DNA of 12,990 nucleotides from Porticoccaceae bacterium (GTDB lineage Bacteria; Pseudomonadota; Gammaproteobacteria; Pseudomonadales; Porticoccaceae): the NCBI GenBank assembly GCA_019090225.1, contig JAHRWI010000084.1, forward strand, positions 1 through 12,990. The letters run 5' to 3'. The position numbers were made by a program, and so were the translations under genes. This document shows positions 1-7,023 of the stretch, in pieces (the first letter of the stretch is position 1; each line of letters begins with the position of its first letter). The notes below the pieces were generated by a model. The model ran no database searches. It was not told the origin of the DNA and saw only the letters and a list, made by a program, of their open reading frames with translations.

Positions 1-544
1 CCCCCGCTTTACCCTGAGGCTCACCGGTCGCCCAATAATATTCGCATTGTGCCTGAGTCAGGACTTTAAAGCTTACCCAGGTCTCGCTGAGCAGCGATCG
101 TTGATCAACAACACCGGCATCAGTAATGCCGCATATAGACACCGCTGACAGCACCTGATGGCGACGTCCCGATAAGGCCAATAATGTCTCAAGCGCCTCG
201 GCTTTGTCCGCTGGCTTAGTGAAAATCCGCTCACCTAACACCACCGTCGTGTCAGCGCCAAGCACGGGCGGCGGTTCTTTAGGCAGTCCTTGCGGCAGCT
301 CTGTAGACAATAGCGAAGACGACACAATGTCTGGACCCGTGGCTTGTGCCTGTAAAAAATCGTACACGACCCGGGCTTTGGTCTGAGCCATTCTAAGGAC
401 GTAATCCTTTGGGCATTCATCAGGCAGACGGGACTCATCTATAGCTGCGGGGTGTTGGGCGAATTGCTGACCCATCCGCAAACCGACTTGCTCCAGTAAT
501 TGCACGCGCCGAGGTGATGCCGAGGCCAGTATAAAGTCCATCAT
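1..544 (-). CDS. maf: Maf/YhdE-type nucleoside triphosphate pyrophosphatase, 3' end cut by window edge
   Basis: This is a house-cleaning enzyme that hydrolyses nucleoside triphosphates to monophosphate and PPi. The YhdE branch acts on dTTP/UTP and modified pyrimidine nucleotides in the cytosol. Numbering is from the second of two adjacent ATGs (541). The phosphate-binding SASPRR motif is at residues 7-12, GADT with the catalytic Asp at about 97, a KP at 109-110, an SG-x-x-H-x-V block at 124-130, and the EPQGKAG block typical of Maf just before the edge. About 180 residues are visible and the final 15-25 are missing. No stop interrupts the frame. Compared with E. coli YhdE as I recall it, about 24 extra residues lie between the KAR motif and GADT. 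Either ATG (544 or 541) could start it, and no clear Shine-Dalgarno precedes them. It follows mreD by about 80 bp in the same direction, as in Pseudomonas, where rng comes next. Confidence 0.92.
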   Translation of the reverse strand, partial: MMDFILASASPRRVQLLEQVGLRMGQQFAQHPAAIDESRLPDECPKDYVLRMAQTKARVVYDFLQAQATGPDIVSSSLLSTELPQGLPKEPPPVLGADTTVVLGERIFTKPADKAEALETLLALSGRRHQVLSAVSICGITDAGVVDQRSLLSETWVSFKVLTQAQCEYYWATGEPQGKAG

Positions 545-549
545 CGGTA

Positions 550-566
550 CCGCAGCAGCGCTACGG
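550..566 (-). promoter_or_regulatory. Small GC-rich hairpin just upstream of the maf start
   Basis: On the minus strand the 17 bases form a 7-bp stem (CCGTAGC with GCTGCGG, one G-T wobble) around a 3-base loop. It ends five bases before the ATGATG of maf. It occupies the place where a Shine-Dalgarno would sit, and none is visible. It could damp maf initiation, but it could also be chance. Confidence 0.3.
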
Positions 567-625
567 CGGACGTAAAGACAAGGTTGGCACCCCGCAAGCA
601 ATTCTCTGATAACCAACTCACCAGC

Positions 626-1105
626 TCACAATCGCCTACTATGAAATTTTTGAGACGCCAGGAATAATACCGGCCACAACAACGCGCTACTCAATACCGG
701 ATAAAACAAGGGTCGAACCATATCGACGTCTTCTACCAACGACCTTACGCTGAGCAAGACCACTTCGTAGACAAGCACCACCACCGCGACAAATATAGAT
801 TGATGGAGCATTCTGAAATGGTGACCACGATGCTGCTGACTAAGCACCAGAGACGCAGCGACCGACATCGCCAGGGCATGTTGCCCTAAAATCTGTCCAA
901 ACAGCACATCAATGATCAGGCCCACCAGCCAGGCAAAGAACACACCAAAATATTGAGGCTGGCGAAATAGCCAGTAAGTCACTAATAACAATACGAAAGG
1001 CGGTCGCCAAAATGCTAGCTCGCTACGCAGCGGTACAAGCCACATCAATATCGCCACGCAAAACGCTAACACCAACAGAGTCAAAGGCTGGTGATTATTC
1101 ACCAC
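626..1105 (-). CDS. mreD: Rod shape-determining protein MreD
   Basis: MreD is a small polytopic inner-membrane protein of the elongasome. It works with MreC, MreB, RodA and PBP2 in lateral wall synthesis. The 159-residue product is the usual length (about 160). It is strongly hydrophobic with roughly five to six membrane segments, at about residues 8-26, 36-48, 52-70, 75-90, 103-122 and 133-150. The family signatures are recognisable: P-L-R near residue 25, the FWRPPFVLLLVTYW stretch, the G-L-I-I-D-V-L-F-G block and the G-x-x-A-L-A-M-S block. The start is GTG at 1105 or the adjacent GTG at 1102, with AAGGA five or eight bases upstream. The start lies inside the end of mreC, whose TAA is at 1095-1097, so the genes overlap by 11 bp and are probably translationally coupled. 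Confidence 0.93.
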   Translation of the reverse strand: MVNNHQPLTLLVLAFCVAILMWLVPLRSELAFWRPPFVLLLVTYWLFRQPQYFGVFFAWLVGLIIDVLFGQILGQHALAMSVAASLVLSQQHRGHHFRMLHQSIFVAVVVLVYEVVLLSVRSLVEDVDMVRPLFYPVLSSALLWPVLFLASQKFHSRRL

Positions 1106-2021
1106 TCACTTCCTTTTCGTCGTTCAGCTCAGTTTCCTGATCCAGGCTAGTTTCCTGGTCCAAGTCAACTGCTTGATTCAAGTCCACATCTCGACTCAAC
1201 TCAACTACGCTAGAAAACACCAGCAACAAATGACTGGAACGATCAACCTTTGCGGCTGGCTCGACCAGCACTTCGATAAAATCCTTGCCGATATTTTTTT
1301 TAATCTCAACCACCGTGCCAACCGGATAACCTTCGGGGAAACGATTGCCCAGCCCAGAACTCACCAGGCTATCACCGACGACTACATCCTGGGTCTGGGA
1401 TATATGACGCAGGCGGATTTGGCGATAATCACCCATGCCTTCGGCGATGGCACGCAAGCCGTTTCTGGACACCTTCACTGGCAGGGCGTGACGGCTATCG
1501 GTAATCAGTAAAACCCGGCTGTGGTCGTCAAACACATCTACCACCTGACCCATTAAGCCGTCGCTGTCGATCACTGGTTGACCCACGAAAACATGATCAC
1601 TGCCACCACGATTAATAGAAATAAGATGACTGAGGGGGTCTGGCGAGACTCCGATCAATTGCGTTACCAGGACGTTATCGGAGAGCAGCTCGGTGGCGTT
1701 AAGAAGGTTGCGCAAGCGCACATTCTCAGCACCCAGTTCAGCCATGCGCTGCAACTGCCCCTGATAGACCAGCAATTCGGTCAATAATCTTTCCCTGTCG
1801 GCCCGTAGCTCGCTACGGCTGAGCAAAGAATCATCTGCCCATTGTTTTACATTGTCCGGCACATTAGTCGCCCAATAAAAAGGCCACGCCGCGCCTTCAA
1901 ACCAATTGTGTACCGGTTTCAGCCAGGAGGTAAAAGAATCAAGCACGATTAGGACCAGGGCGACGAATGCCAGGATTAGCATTCGCCTGGGGGACGAGCT
2001 TTGCGAAAAAAGCTTCTTGAT
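1095..2021 (-). CDS. mreC: Rod shape-determining protein MreC (probable AUC start)
   Basis: MreC is a periplasmic scaffold anchored by one N-terminal membrane helix. It dimerises through a coiled coil and presents a beta domain that binds and activates PBP2. The first ATG in frame (1980-1982) leaves 295 residues that begin directly in the membrane helix. It removes the basic K-K-L-F-S-Q-S-S-S-P-R-R segment that precedes the helix in MreC proteins. The frame remains open to a TAA at 2034-2036, and the extension contains no ATG, GTG or TTG. AAAGGAG at 2029-2035 lies seven bases before an ATC codon (2019-2021), so I call the start there (308 residues). In that numbering the helix spans about 14-32, the coiled coil 68-108 and the beta domain 115-265. 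The last 30 or so residues are acidic tandem hexads, which are unusual. The gene lies about 80 bp downstream of mreB. If the ATC start is wrong, the coding region ends at 1982. Confidence 0.93.
   Translation of the reverse strand: MKKLFSQSSSPRRMLILAFVALVLIVLDSFTSWLKPVHNWFEGAAWPFYWATNVPDNVKQWADDSLLSRSELRADRERLLTELLVYQGQLQRMAELGAENVRLRNLLNATELLSDNVLVTQLIGVSPDPLSHLISINRGGSDHVFVGQPVIDSDGLMGQVVDVFDDHSRVLLITDSRHALPVKVSRNGLRAIAEGMGDYRQIRLRHISQTQDVVVGDSLVSSGLGNRFPEGYPVGTVVEIKKNIGKDFIEVLVEPAAKVDRSSHLLLVFSSVVELSRDVDLNQAVDLDQETSLDQETELNDEKEVSGE
1113..1202 (-). repeat. Five degenerate 18-bp tandem units at the 3' end of mreC
   Basis: Reading the minus strand from 1202 down to 1113, the codons fall into hexapeptides: ELSRDV, DLNQAV, DLDQET, SLDQET and ELNDEK. 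The two middle copies (1131-1148 and 1149-1166) differ at only a few of 18 bases. Leu is fixed at position 2 of every unit and acidic residues dominate. This looks like an in-frame minisatellite extending the periplasmic C-terminus of MreC. Confidence 0.75.
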
Positions 2022-2028
2022 CGCTAAA

Positions 2029-2035
2029 CTCCTTT
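2029..2035 (-). promoter_or_regulatory. Ribosome binding site that decides the mreC start
   Basis: On the minus strand the bases read AAAGGAG, followed by the 7-base spacer TTTAGCG and then ATC AAG AAG in the mreC frame. From the first in-frame ATG the same site would be 46 bases away, too far to serve it. The only purine run near that ATG is a weak AGG three bases upstream. Confidence 0.65.
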
Positions 2036-2103
2036 ATCAAAACGCAATTTACAAAAGACGTTCTATAAACTAACTCATCAACTCGCTCGATACCGTCCGC
2101 TAA

Positions 2104-3138
2104 TCAGGAGGTCAGAATATCGAGATGTTTTTTATCCATCATTTGCAAAGCCTTGCCACCGCCTCTAGCGACGCAGGTTAAGGGCTCTTCCGCCACGATT
2201 ACCGGCAAACCGGTTTCATGGGTTAACAGTAAATCTAAATCTCTGAGCAATGCGCCACCGCCAGTCAGGACAATGCCGGTCTCGGCAATATCTGATGCCA
2301 GCTCAGGAGGTGACTGCTCCAGCACTCTTTTGACTGCTTGAACAATAGCCGCCAGAGGTTCCTGAATAGACTCCAGAATTTCATCGCTATTTAAAGTGAA
2401 ACTCTTCGGCACGCCTTCGGCAAGATTACGGCCACGGACATCTATCTCTCTGACCTCTTTACCGGGATAGGCGCTGCCGATCTCCATTTTTATATTTTCT
2501 GCTGTAGATTCACCAATCACCGAGCCATAACGCCGACGCACATAGTTGGTAATCGCCTCATCGAAGCGGTCACCGCCCATACGAATAGAATCCGAAAAAA
2601 CCACGCCATTAAGCGACAAAATAGCAATTTCTGTGGTGCCGCCACCGATATCAACTACCATGGAACCACAGGCTTCTTCGACCGGTAGTCCGGCACCAAT
2701 CGCAGCGGCCATCGGCTCTTCGATCAGGTAAACCACACGCGCACCAGCGCCTTCGGTGGATTCGCGAATAGCGCGTTTTTCAACTTCAGTGGCCAGGCAA
2801 GGCACACACACCAGCACGCGAGGGCTGGGCGGAATCAAACTATGGGAATGTACTTTCTTGATAAAGTGCTGGAGCATTTTTTCGGTGACATTGAAATCAG
2901 CGATCACGCCATCTTTTAAGGGCCGAATGGCACTGATGTTGCCCGGGGTTCGTCCCAGCATTCGCTTGGCCTCAACACCGACAGCCTCAACGGTTTTCTG
3001 GCCATGATGATGCCGAATCGCCACGACCGAAGGCTCATTGAGCACAATGCCTTTATCATGTACAAAGATAAGTGTGTTGGCCGTACCCAAATCAATGGAC
3101 AGGTCATTGGAGAACATTCCGCGCAAGCGTTTTAACAT
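2104..3138 (-). CDS. mreB: Rod shape-determining protein MreB (bacterial actin)
   Basis: MreB is an ATP-binding actin homologue. It forms short membrane-bound filaments that orient the elongation wall-synthesis machinery together with RodZ, MreC and MreD. The 344 residues match the usual 345-347. An amphipathic, basic N-terminus (residues 1-10) is the type that targets Gram-negative MreB to the membrane. Visible actin-fold motifs are phosphate-1 DLGTANT at 16-22, the LIEEP region at 138-142 with the catalytic Glu, phosphate-2 DIGGGTTE at 163-170, and the adenosine motif LTGGGALL at 291-298. The start ATG has a GAAGGA about 14 bases upstream, somewhat far. It leads the minus-strand cluster mreB-mreC-mreD-maf and is divergent from gatC. 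No terminator-like hairpin is visible between mreB and mreC, so co-transcription is likely. Confidence 0.98.
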   Translation of the reverse strand: MLKRLRGMFSNDLSIDLGTANTLIFVHDKGIVLNEPSVVAIRHHHGQKTVEAVGVEAKRMLGRTPGNISAIRPLKDGVIADFNVTEKMLQHFIKKVHSHSLIPPSPRVLVCVPCLATEVEKRAIRESTEGAGARVVYLIEEPMAAAIGAGLPVEEACGSMVVDIGGGTTEIAILSLNGVVFSDSIRMGGDRFDEAITNYVRRRYGSVIGESTAENIKMEIGSAYPGKEVREIDVRGRNLAEGVPKSFTLNSDEILESIQEPLAAIVQAVKRVLEQSPPELASDIAETGIVLTGGGALLRDLDLLLTHETGLPVIVAEEPLTCVARGGGKALQMMDKKHLDILTS

Positions 3139-3264
3139 ACTGGTGCTATTTTCCTTCTAGAAACGCTCTGCCCACTGAGCCCTGATGAATTACTCTTCAG
3201 GTAGGTATTTATTCTTAAATTGCAGACTTTGCTATAGGTTTCAATCGTGGACCATTAGCCATGA

Positions 3265-3293
3265 ACTTTAACAACCACAGGTGTTTAGAGCAA
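3265..3293 (-). promoter_or_regulatory. Candidate sigma-70 promoter for mreBCD
   Basis: On the minus strand, TTGCTC (3288-3293) is followed by a 17-base spacer and TAAAGT (3265-3270). The spacer ends in TGT, giving an extended -10. Matches are 3 of 6 at -35 and 4 of 6 at -10. Transcription would begin near 3258, leaving a leader of about 120 bases before mreB. Confidence 0.35.
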
Positions 3294-3312
3294 GGTTCAA
3301 ATGTGGTACCTT
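3284..3312 (+). promoter_or_regulatory. Candidate extended -10 promoter for gatCAB, overlapping the mreB candidate
   Basis: TTTAGA (3284-3289) is followed by a 17-base spacer ending in TGG and then TACCTT (3307-3312). Matches to consensus are modest (3 of 6 at -10). The predicted start near 3319 gives a leader of about 34 bases before gatC. Its -35 shares bases with the opposite-strand mreB candidate. Confidence 0.28.
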
Positions 3313-3330
3313 ACGCCGCCTTTAGAGCAA
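3284..3330 (+). repeat. Pair of 10-bp direct repeats in the mreB/gatC divergent region
   Basis: TTTAGAGCAA occurs perfectly at 3284-3293 and again at 3321-3330, with starts 37 bp apart. The first copy lies on both candidate -35 elements and the second lies in the gatC leader. It could be a regulator binding pair or chance. Confidence 0.4.
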
Positions 3331-3352
3331 CTGAAAACGCGCGGATTGTACC

Positions 3353-3640
3353 ATGTCGATAGACCGGTCTGACATTGAGAAACTCGGCGAATTAGCCCGA
3401 ATCGCTATCACCGAAGAAAATATTGAAGCGACCACACGCAGTATTAACGAAGTACTGGCTTTGGTTGATCAATTACAAACTGCGGATACTGCCGAGGTCA
3501 AACCCCTGGCCAATCCGCTAGACGCCACACAACGCTTGCGTCACGACGAAGTCTCAGAAACTAACCGTCGAGATGACTACCAACCATTGGCCCCCGCCGC
3601 TGAAAACGGGCTTTACCTGGTGCCGAAAGTCATAGACTAA
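3353..3640 (+). CDS. gatC: Aspartyl/glutamyl-tRNA amidotransferase subunit C
   Basis: GatC is the small subunit of the heterotrimeric GatCAB enzyme. It wraps around GatA and stabilises the GatA-GatB interface. The 95 residues are the typical length. The family pattern is clear: an N-terminal helix with the I-E-K-L-G-E-L-A-R-I block (about residues 8-18), a central helix ending in V-D-Q-L-Q-T (38-43), the V-K-P-L-A-N-P turn (49-55), the L-R-x-D-E-V block (62-67), and a C-terminal G-L-Y-L-V-P-K-V (86-93). The Shine-Dalgarno is weak (GCGG about seven bases upstream). It is the first gene of the plus-strand gat cluster, with gatA 76 bp downstream and no terminator visible between them. Confidence 0.95.
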   Translation: MSIDRSDIEKLGELARIAITEENIEATTRSINEVLALVDQLQTADTAEVKPLANPLDATQRLRHDEVSETNRRDDYQPLAPAAENGLYLVPKVID

Positions 3641-3716
3641 ACAATCTGGCTAGCAAACGGGATCACCAGCTGTAAGCAATCCCTATCCCTTTCCTGGCAT
3701 TATTTTTGGAAACACC

Positions 3717-5168
3717 ATGCATAATAAAACCCTGGCTGAATTAAGAACCGGCCTCAACAACGGCGATTTTTCCAGTGTCGAACTCACCGGCCATTTTCTG
3801 GATCGCATCAAGACGCTTGATAAAAACTACAACAGTTTTATCAGCGTCACCGAAGAATTTGCTCTAACCCAGGCCAGGCAGTGTGATGAGCGCCTCGCGG
3901 CCGGAGACGCACCGAACCTCTGCGGCCTGCCCATCACTCACAAGGACATCTTTTGCACCGAGGGCATTCGCACCAGTTGCGGATCACGGATGCTCGACAA
4001 CTTTGTGCCGCCCTATAACGCCACTGTAGTCGAAAACTTCGCGGCGGCAGGCATGGTGGTATTAGGCAAGACCAATATGGATGAGTTCGCCATGGGCTCC
4101 TCCAACGAAACCAGCTACTACGGCCCGGTCAAAAATCCCTGGCATAGCAATTGTGTTCCGGGTGGCTCCTCCGGTGGTTCAGCTGCTGCCATTGCTGCGC
4201 GCCTCGCCCCAGTTGCCACCGCAACCGATACCGGCGGATCGATTCGCCAGCCCGCTGCGCTGTGTGGCATCACCGGCCTCAAACCCACCTACGGGCGCGT
4301 GTCTCGCTGGGGTATGATCGCCTTTGCCTCCAGCCTCGATCAAGGCGGCCCAATGGCGCGTAACGCTGAAGATGCGGCCATGCTCCTGAATGTGATGGCC
4401 GGTTTTGATGCCAAAGATTCCACCTCGGTTGAGCGTGATGTGCCCGACTACACCGCCACCCTGAATCAGAATATCGCGGGCTTAACTGTCGGTATTCCTA
4501 AAGAATATTTTAATGAGGGCCTAAATCCAGCCACTGAACAGGCGGTGCGTCATGCTCTTGGCGAGCTTGAAAATCAGGGTGCAAAGCTCAAGGAAATCAG
4601 CCTGCCCCATTCTCATTTATCGGTGCCCGCCTACTACGTTATCGCACCAGCCGAGGCCTCGGCCAACCTGTCCCGCTTCGATGGCGCTCGCTATGGTTAC
4701 CGCTGCAAAGAGCCAGTAGATCTCCATGATATGTATATGCGCAGTCGGGCTGAAGGTTTTGGCGACGAGGTCAAACGACGCATCCTGGTCGGTGCCTATT
4801 GCCTGTCAGCAGGTTATTACGACGCCTACTATAATAAAGCCATGCAAGTGCGCAGATTGATCAAGAATGATTTTGACAACGCGTTTAACGAGGTCGATAT
4901 TATTGCTGGCCCCACCTGCCCCAACCCGGCCTTTGAATTTGGCGCTAAGGGCGACAACCCTGTCGCCATGTATCTGGAAGATATTTATACCATCGCCGCT
5001 AATCTGGCTGGGCTTCCGGCCATGTCCTTGCCCTGCGGCTTTATCGACAACAAACCCGTCGGCTTACAACTTATCGGCAACTACTTTGAAGAGGCGCGTA
5101 TGCTCAATGTCGCCCATCGCTATCAACAAAGCAGCGACTGGCATCAACGCGCGCCCGGCATCGAGTAA
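3717..5168 (+). CDS. gatA: Aspartyl/glutamyl-tRNA amidotransferase subunit A
   Basis: GatA is the glutaminase/amidase subunit. It releases ammonia from glutamine (or asparagine), which is channelled to GatB to amidate Glu-tRNA(Gln) and/or Asp-tRNA(Asn). The 483 residues fit the family (about 480-490). The amidase-signature Ser-cisSer-Lys triad is visible. Lys76 lies in T-H-K-D, Ser151 starts the SSGGS run, and Ser175 lies in D-T-G-G-S-I. Spacings of 75 and 24 residues match those of Staphylococcus aureus GatA (79/154/178). The GLKPTYGRVSRWG block follows at 187-199. GGAAA lies about seven bases before the ATG. It sits 23 bp upstream of gatB. Many gammaproteobacteria keep this enzyme to make Asn-tRNA(Asn) while also having GlnRS. 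Which pathway it serves here cannot be told from this window. Confidence 0.97.
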   Translation: MHNKTLAELRTGLNNGDFSSVELTGHFLDRIKTLDKNYNSFISVTEEFALTQARQCDERLAAGDAPNLCGLPITHKDIFCTEGIRTSCGSRMLDNFVPPYNATVVENFAAAGMVVLGKTNMDEFAMGSSNETSYYGPVKNPWHSNCVPGGSSGGSAAAIAARLAPVATATDTGGSIRQPAALCGITGLKPTYGRVSRWGMIAFASSLDQGGPMARNAEDAAMLLNVMAGFDAKDSTSVERDVPDYTATLNQNIAGLTVGIPKEYFNEGLNPATEQAVRHALGELENQGAKLKEISLPHSHLSVPAYYVIAPAEASANLSRFDGARYGYRCKEPVDLHDMYMRSRAEGFGDEVKRRILVGAYCLSAGYYDAYYNKAMQVRRLIKNDFDNAFNEVDIIAGPTCPNPAFEFGAKGDNPVAMYLEDIYTIAANLAGLPAMSLPCGFIDNKPVGLQLIGNYFEEARMLNVAHRYQQSSDWHQRAPGIE

Positions 5169-5191
5169 AATCGAAAAAAGAGGACTGGCAT

Positions 5192-6652
5192 ATGACATGG
5201 GAAACAGTAATCGGCCTGGAAGTTCATACCCAGCTCGCCACGAAGACAAAAATATTTTCCGGTGCCAGCACTCAATTTGGTGCCGAGCCCAACACCCAGG
5301 CCTGCGCCATTGACCTGGCCATGCCCGGCACCCTCCCGGTGCTCAACGAAGAAGCCCTGCGCATGGCTGTGATGTTTGGCCTCGCGATAGATGCAGACAT
5401 CGGCAAAATTTCCGCCTTCGAGCGGAAAAACTATTTCTACCCCGATCTGCCCAAGGGCTATCAAACCACTCAGCTGGAAAAACCTATTGTCCTGGGTGGC
5501 CATGTGGATATTGAGCTGGCAGATGGCTCCACCAAAACCATCCGCATTCACCACGCTCACCTCGAAGAAGATGCCGGTAAATCTTTGCATGAAGATTTCC
5601 ACGGCATGTCCGGCATTGACCTGAACCGGGCCGGAACGCCGCTGATCGAGATCGTCTCCGAGCCGGACATGAACAATGCCGATGAAGCCCTCGCCTTTGC
5701 TAAAAAGCTCCACGGCATTGTCACCTCCCTAAATATTTGTGACGGCATCATGGCCCAAGGCTCCATGCGTTTCGATGTTAATGTCTCCGTACGCCAAAAG
5801 GGAGATGAGCTGGGCACCCGAACCGAGACCAAAAACCTCAACTCCTTCCGCTTTATGGAACGCGCCATTAAAAAAGAAGTCGAGCGGCAGATTGATTTGA
5901 TCGAAGATGGCGGCAAAGTCCTACAGGAAACCCGCCTCTACGACGGCGACACCGATACTGCACGCTCTATGCGCAGTAAGGAAGAAGCTAACGACTATCG
6001 CTACTTTCCATGTCCGGATTTATTGCCCATTGAAATCGACCAGGCTTATATCGATGCCATTAAAGCATCCCTGCCAGAATTACCCGAAGCCCGCCACCAA
6101 CGTTTTATGGAGCAGTACCAGTTATCCAGCTACGATGCTGGCGTGCTCGGTGACGATGCAGCCACAGCCAACTTTTTTGAGACCGCTGTGGATCACTGCG
6201 GAGACGCTAAACTGGCCGCCAACTGGGTGACCGGCGAACTGGCCGCTAAACTCAATAGCCAGGAAATGCAGATTCAACAAAGCCCAGTCAGCGCCGAGCA
6301 ACTGGCCGCACTCATTAAACGCATCAGCGATAACACTGTTTCGAACAAAATGGCCCGCGAGGTGTTTGAGGCCATGTGGCAGGGCGATGGCGAAGGAGGG
6401 AACGATCCGGATGCCATTATTAAAGCTCGCGGTCTCAAGCAAGTTTCTGACAGCGGCGCTATTGAAACCCTGGTTGACGAGGTTATTGCCAACAGCGCCA
6501 AACAGGTGGACAACTACCGTAGTGCTGATGAATCAAAACGGCCAAAAATGCTTGGCTATTTTGTCGGGCAGATCATGAAAGCCTCGAAAGGCCAGGCCAA
6601 CCCCCAGCAAGTCAATGAAATACTCCTGACCAAACTCAAGGAATTATTGTAG
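5192..6652 (+). CDS. gatB: Aspartyl/glutamyl-tRNA amidotransferase subunit B
   Basis: GatB is the tRNA-binding kinase and transamidase subunit. It phosphorylates the side-chain carboxylate of mischarged Glu- or Asp-tRNA with ATP, then transfers ammonia from GatA. The 486 residues fit the family. Signatures are the N-terminal GLEVHTQL (8-15), R-K-N-Y-F-Y-P-D-L-P-K-G-Y-Q (78-91), S-M-R-F-D-V-N-V-S-V-R (about 191-201), T-E-T-K-N-L-N-S-F (211-219), and the E-A-N-D-Y-R-Y-F-P region near 270. The C-terminal helical and YqeY-like tail domain occupies roughly 330-486 and contains a G-x-x-M-K-x-S-K-G-Q-A-N-P block near the end. AGAGGA lies ten bases upstream of the start ATG. A large open frame on the opposite strand within its first third is a codon-bias shadow. 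Confidence 0.97.
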   Translation: MTWETVIGLEVHTQLATKTKIFSGASTQFGAEPNTQACAIDLAMPGTLPVLNEEALRMAVMFGLAIDADIGKISAFERKNYFYPDLPKGYQTTQLEKPIVLGGHVDIELADGSTKTIRIHHAHLEEDAGKSLHEDFHGMSGIDLNRAGTPLIEIVSEPDMNNADEALAFAKKLHGIVTSLNICDGIMAQGSMRFDVNVSVRQKGDELGTRTETKNLNSFRFMERAIKKEVERQIDLIEDGGKVLQETRLYDGDTDTARSMRSKEEANDYRYFPCPDLLPIEIDQAYIDAIKASLPELPEARHQRFMEQYQLSSYDAGVLGDDAATANFFETAVDHCGDAKLAANWVTGELAAKLNSQEMQIQQSPVSAEQLAALIKRISDNTVSNKMAREVFEAMWQGDGEGGNDPDAIIKARGLKQVSDSGAIETLVDEVIANSAKQVDNYRSADESKRPKMLGYFVGQIMKASKGQANPQQVNEILLTKLKELL

Positions 6653-6687
6653 AACTTAAGTTATAGCGCTTAAAAAGAGGAAACTAA

Positions 6688-6978
6688 ATGGCCTTACGTA
6701 AAGACAAACAAAAAGTGCTGGGTGAAGTATTCGATGACGAGCGTATTCGTACTTTCCTGGATTTTAAAGCACCCGAGGGTGTTGACCCGGACTTCCATGT
6801 GATGGAAAAAGCTTATCGCGGTATGAAAGCAGAGAATTTTTCAACCTTTCTCGAATTTTTCATCGAGACTGGGCGCAATCTCCAGGCGACTAATCCACAG
6901 GGCCAAACCCTGCTGGATATCATGTCAAAACACCAACATTCCAGTGACTACGTAAACGCTTTCAAGGCGCTTACTTAA
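6688..6978 (+). CDS. Small conserved protein resembling the PA4642 family
   Basis: This is a 96-residue soluble protein with no signal peptide or membrane segment. It begins with a lysine-rich stretch followed by V-L-G-E-V-F-D-D-E-R-I and continues with P-E-G-V-D-P-D-F-H-V, A-Y-R-G-M and F-x-x-F-L-E-F-F. The tail N-x-x-G-Q-T-L-L-D-I-M-S-K-H resembles one ankyrin-type helix pair. From memory this pattern matches the uncharacterised PA4642 family of pseudomonads and relatives, but I cannot run the comparison. Function is unknown. AGAGGA precedes the ATG at good spacing. It starts 35 bp after gatB and ends 45 bp before the beta-oxidation gene, so it may be read through from gatB, though a functional link is not evident. 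Confidence 0.85.
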   Translation: MALRKDKQKVLGEVFDDERIRTFLDFKAPEGVDPDFHVMEKAYRGMKAENFSTFLEFFIETGRNLQATNPQGQTLLDIMSKHQHSSDYVNAFKALT

Positions 6979-6979
6979 A

Positions 6980-6996
6980 GGCAGTGCTGCCATTTT
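6980..6996 (+). terminator. Weak hairpin plus short T run after the PA4642-like gene
   Basis: GGCA-GTGC-TGCC (6980-6991) gives only a 4-bp stem, followed by A and TTTT. This is short for an intrinsic terminator. At best it would attenuate transcription before the beta-oxidation gene. Confidence 0.2.
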
Positions 6997-7023
6997 AAAA
7001 CCGATTAAAACAGGGGGATCATC

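Noticed and set aside
204..386. 60-codon plus-strand frame near the left edge
   Set aside because: It is antisense to maf, which carries SASPRR and GADT in a continuous frame.
5144..5713. 189-codon open frame on the minus strand across the gatA/gatB junction
   Set aside because: It lies opposite gatB, whose family motifs are unmistakable. The antisense product shows no recognisable domain and is a codon-bias shadow.
6654..6664. Short palindrome AACTTAAGTT after gatB as a terminator
   Set aside because: It is AT-only in its core, has no loop and no T run. It is too weak to call.
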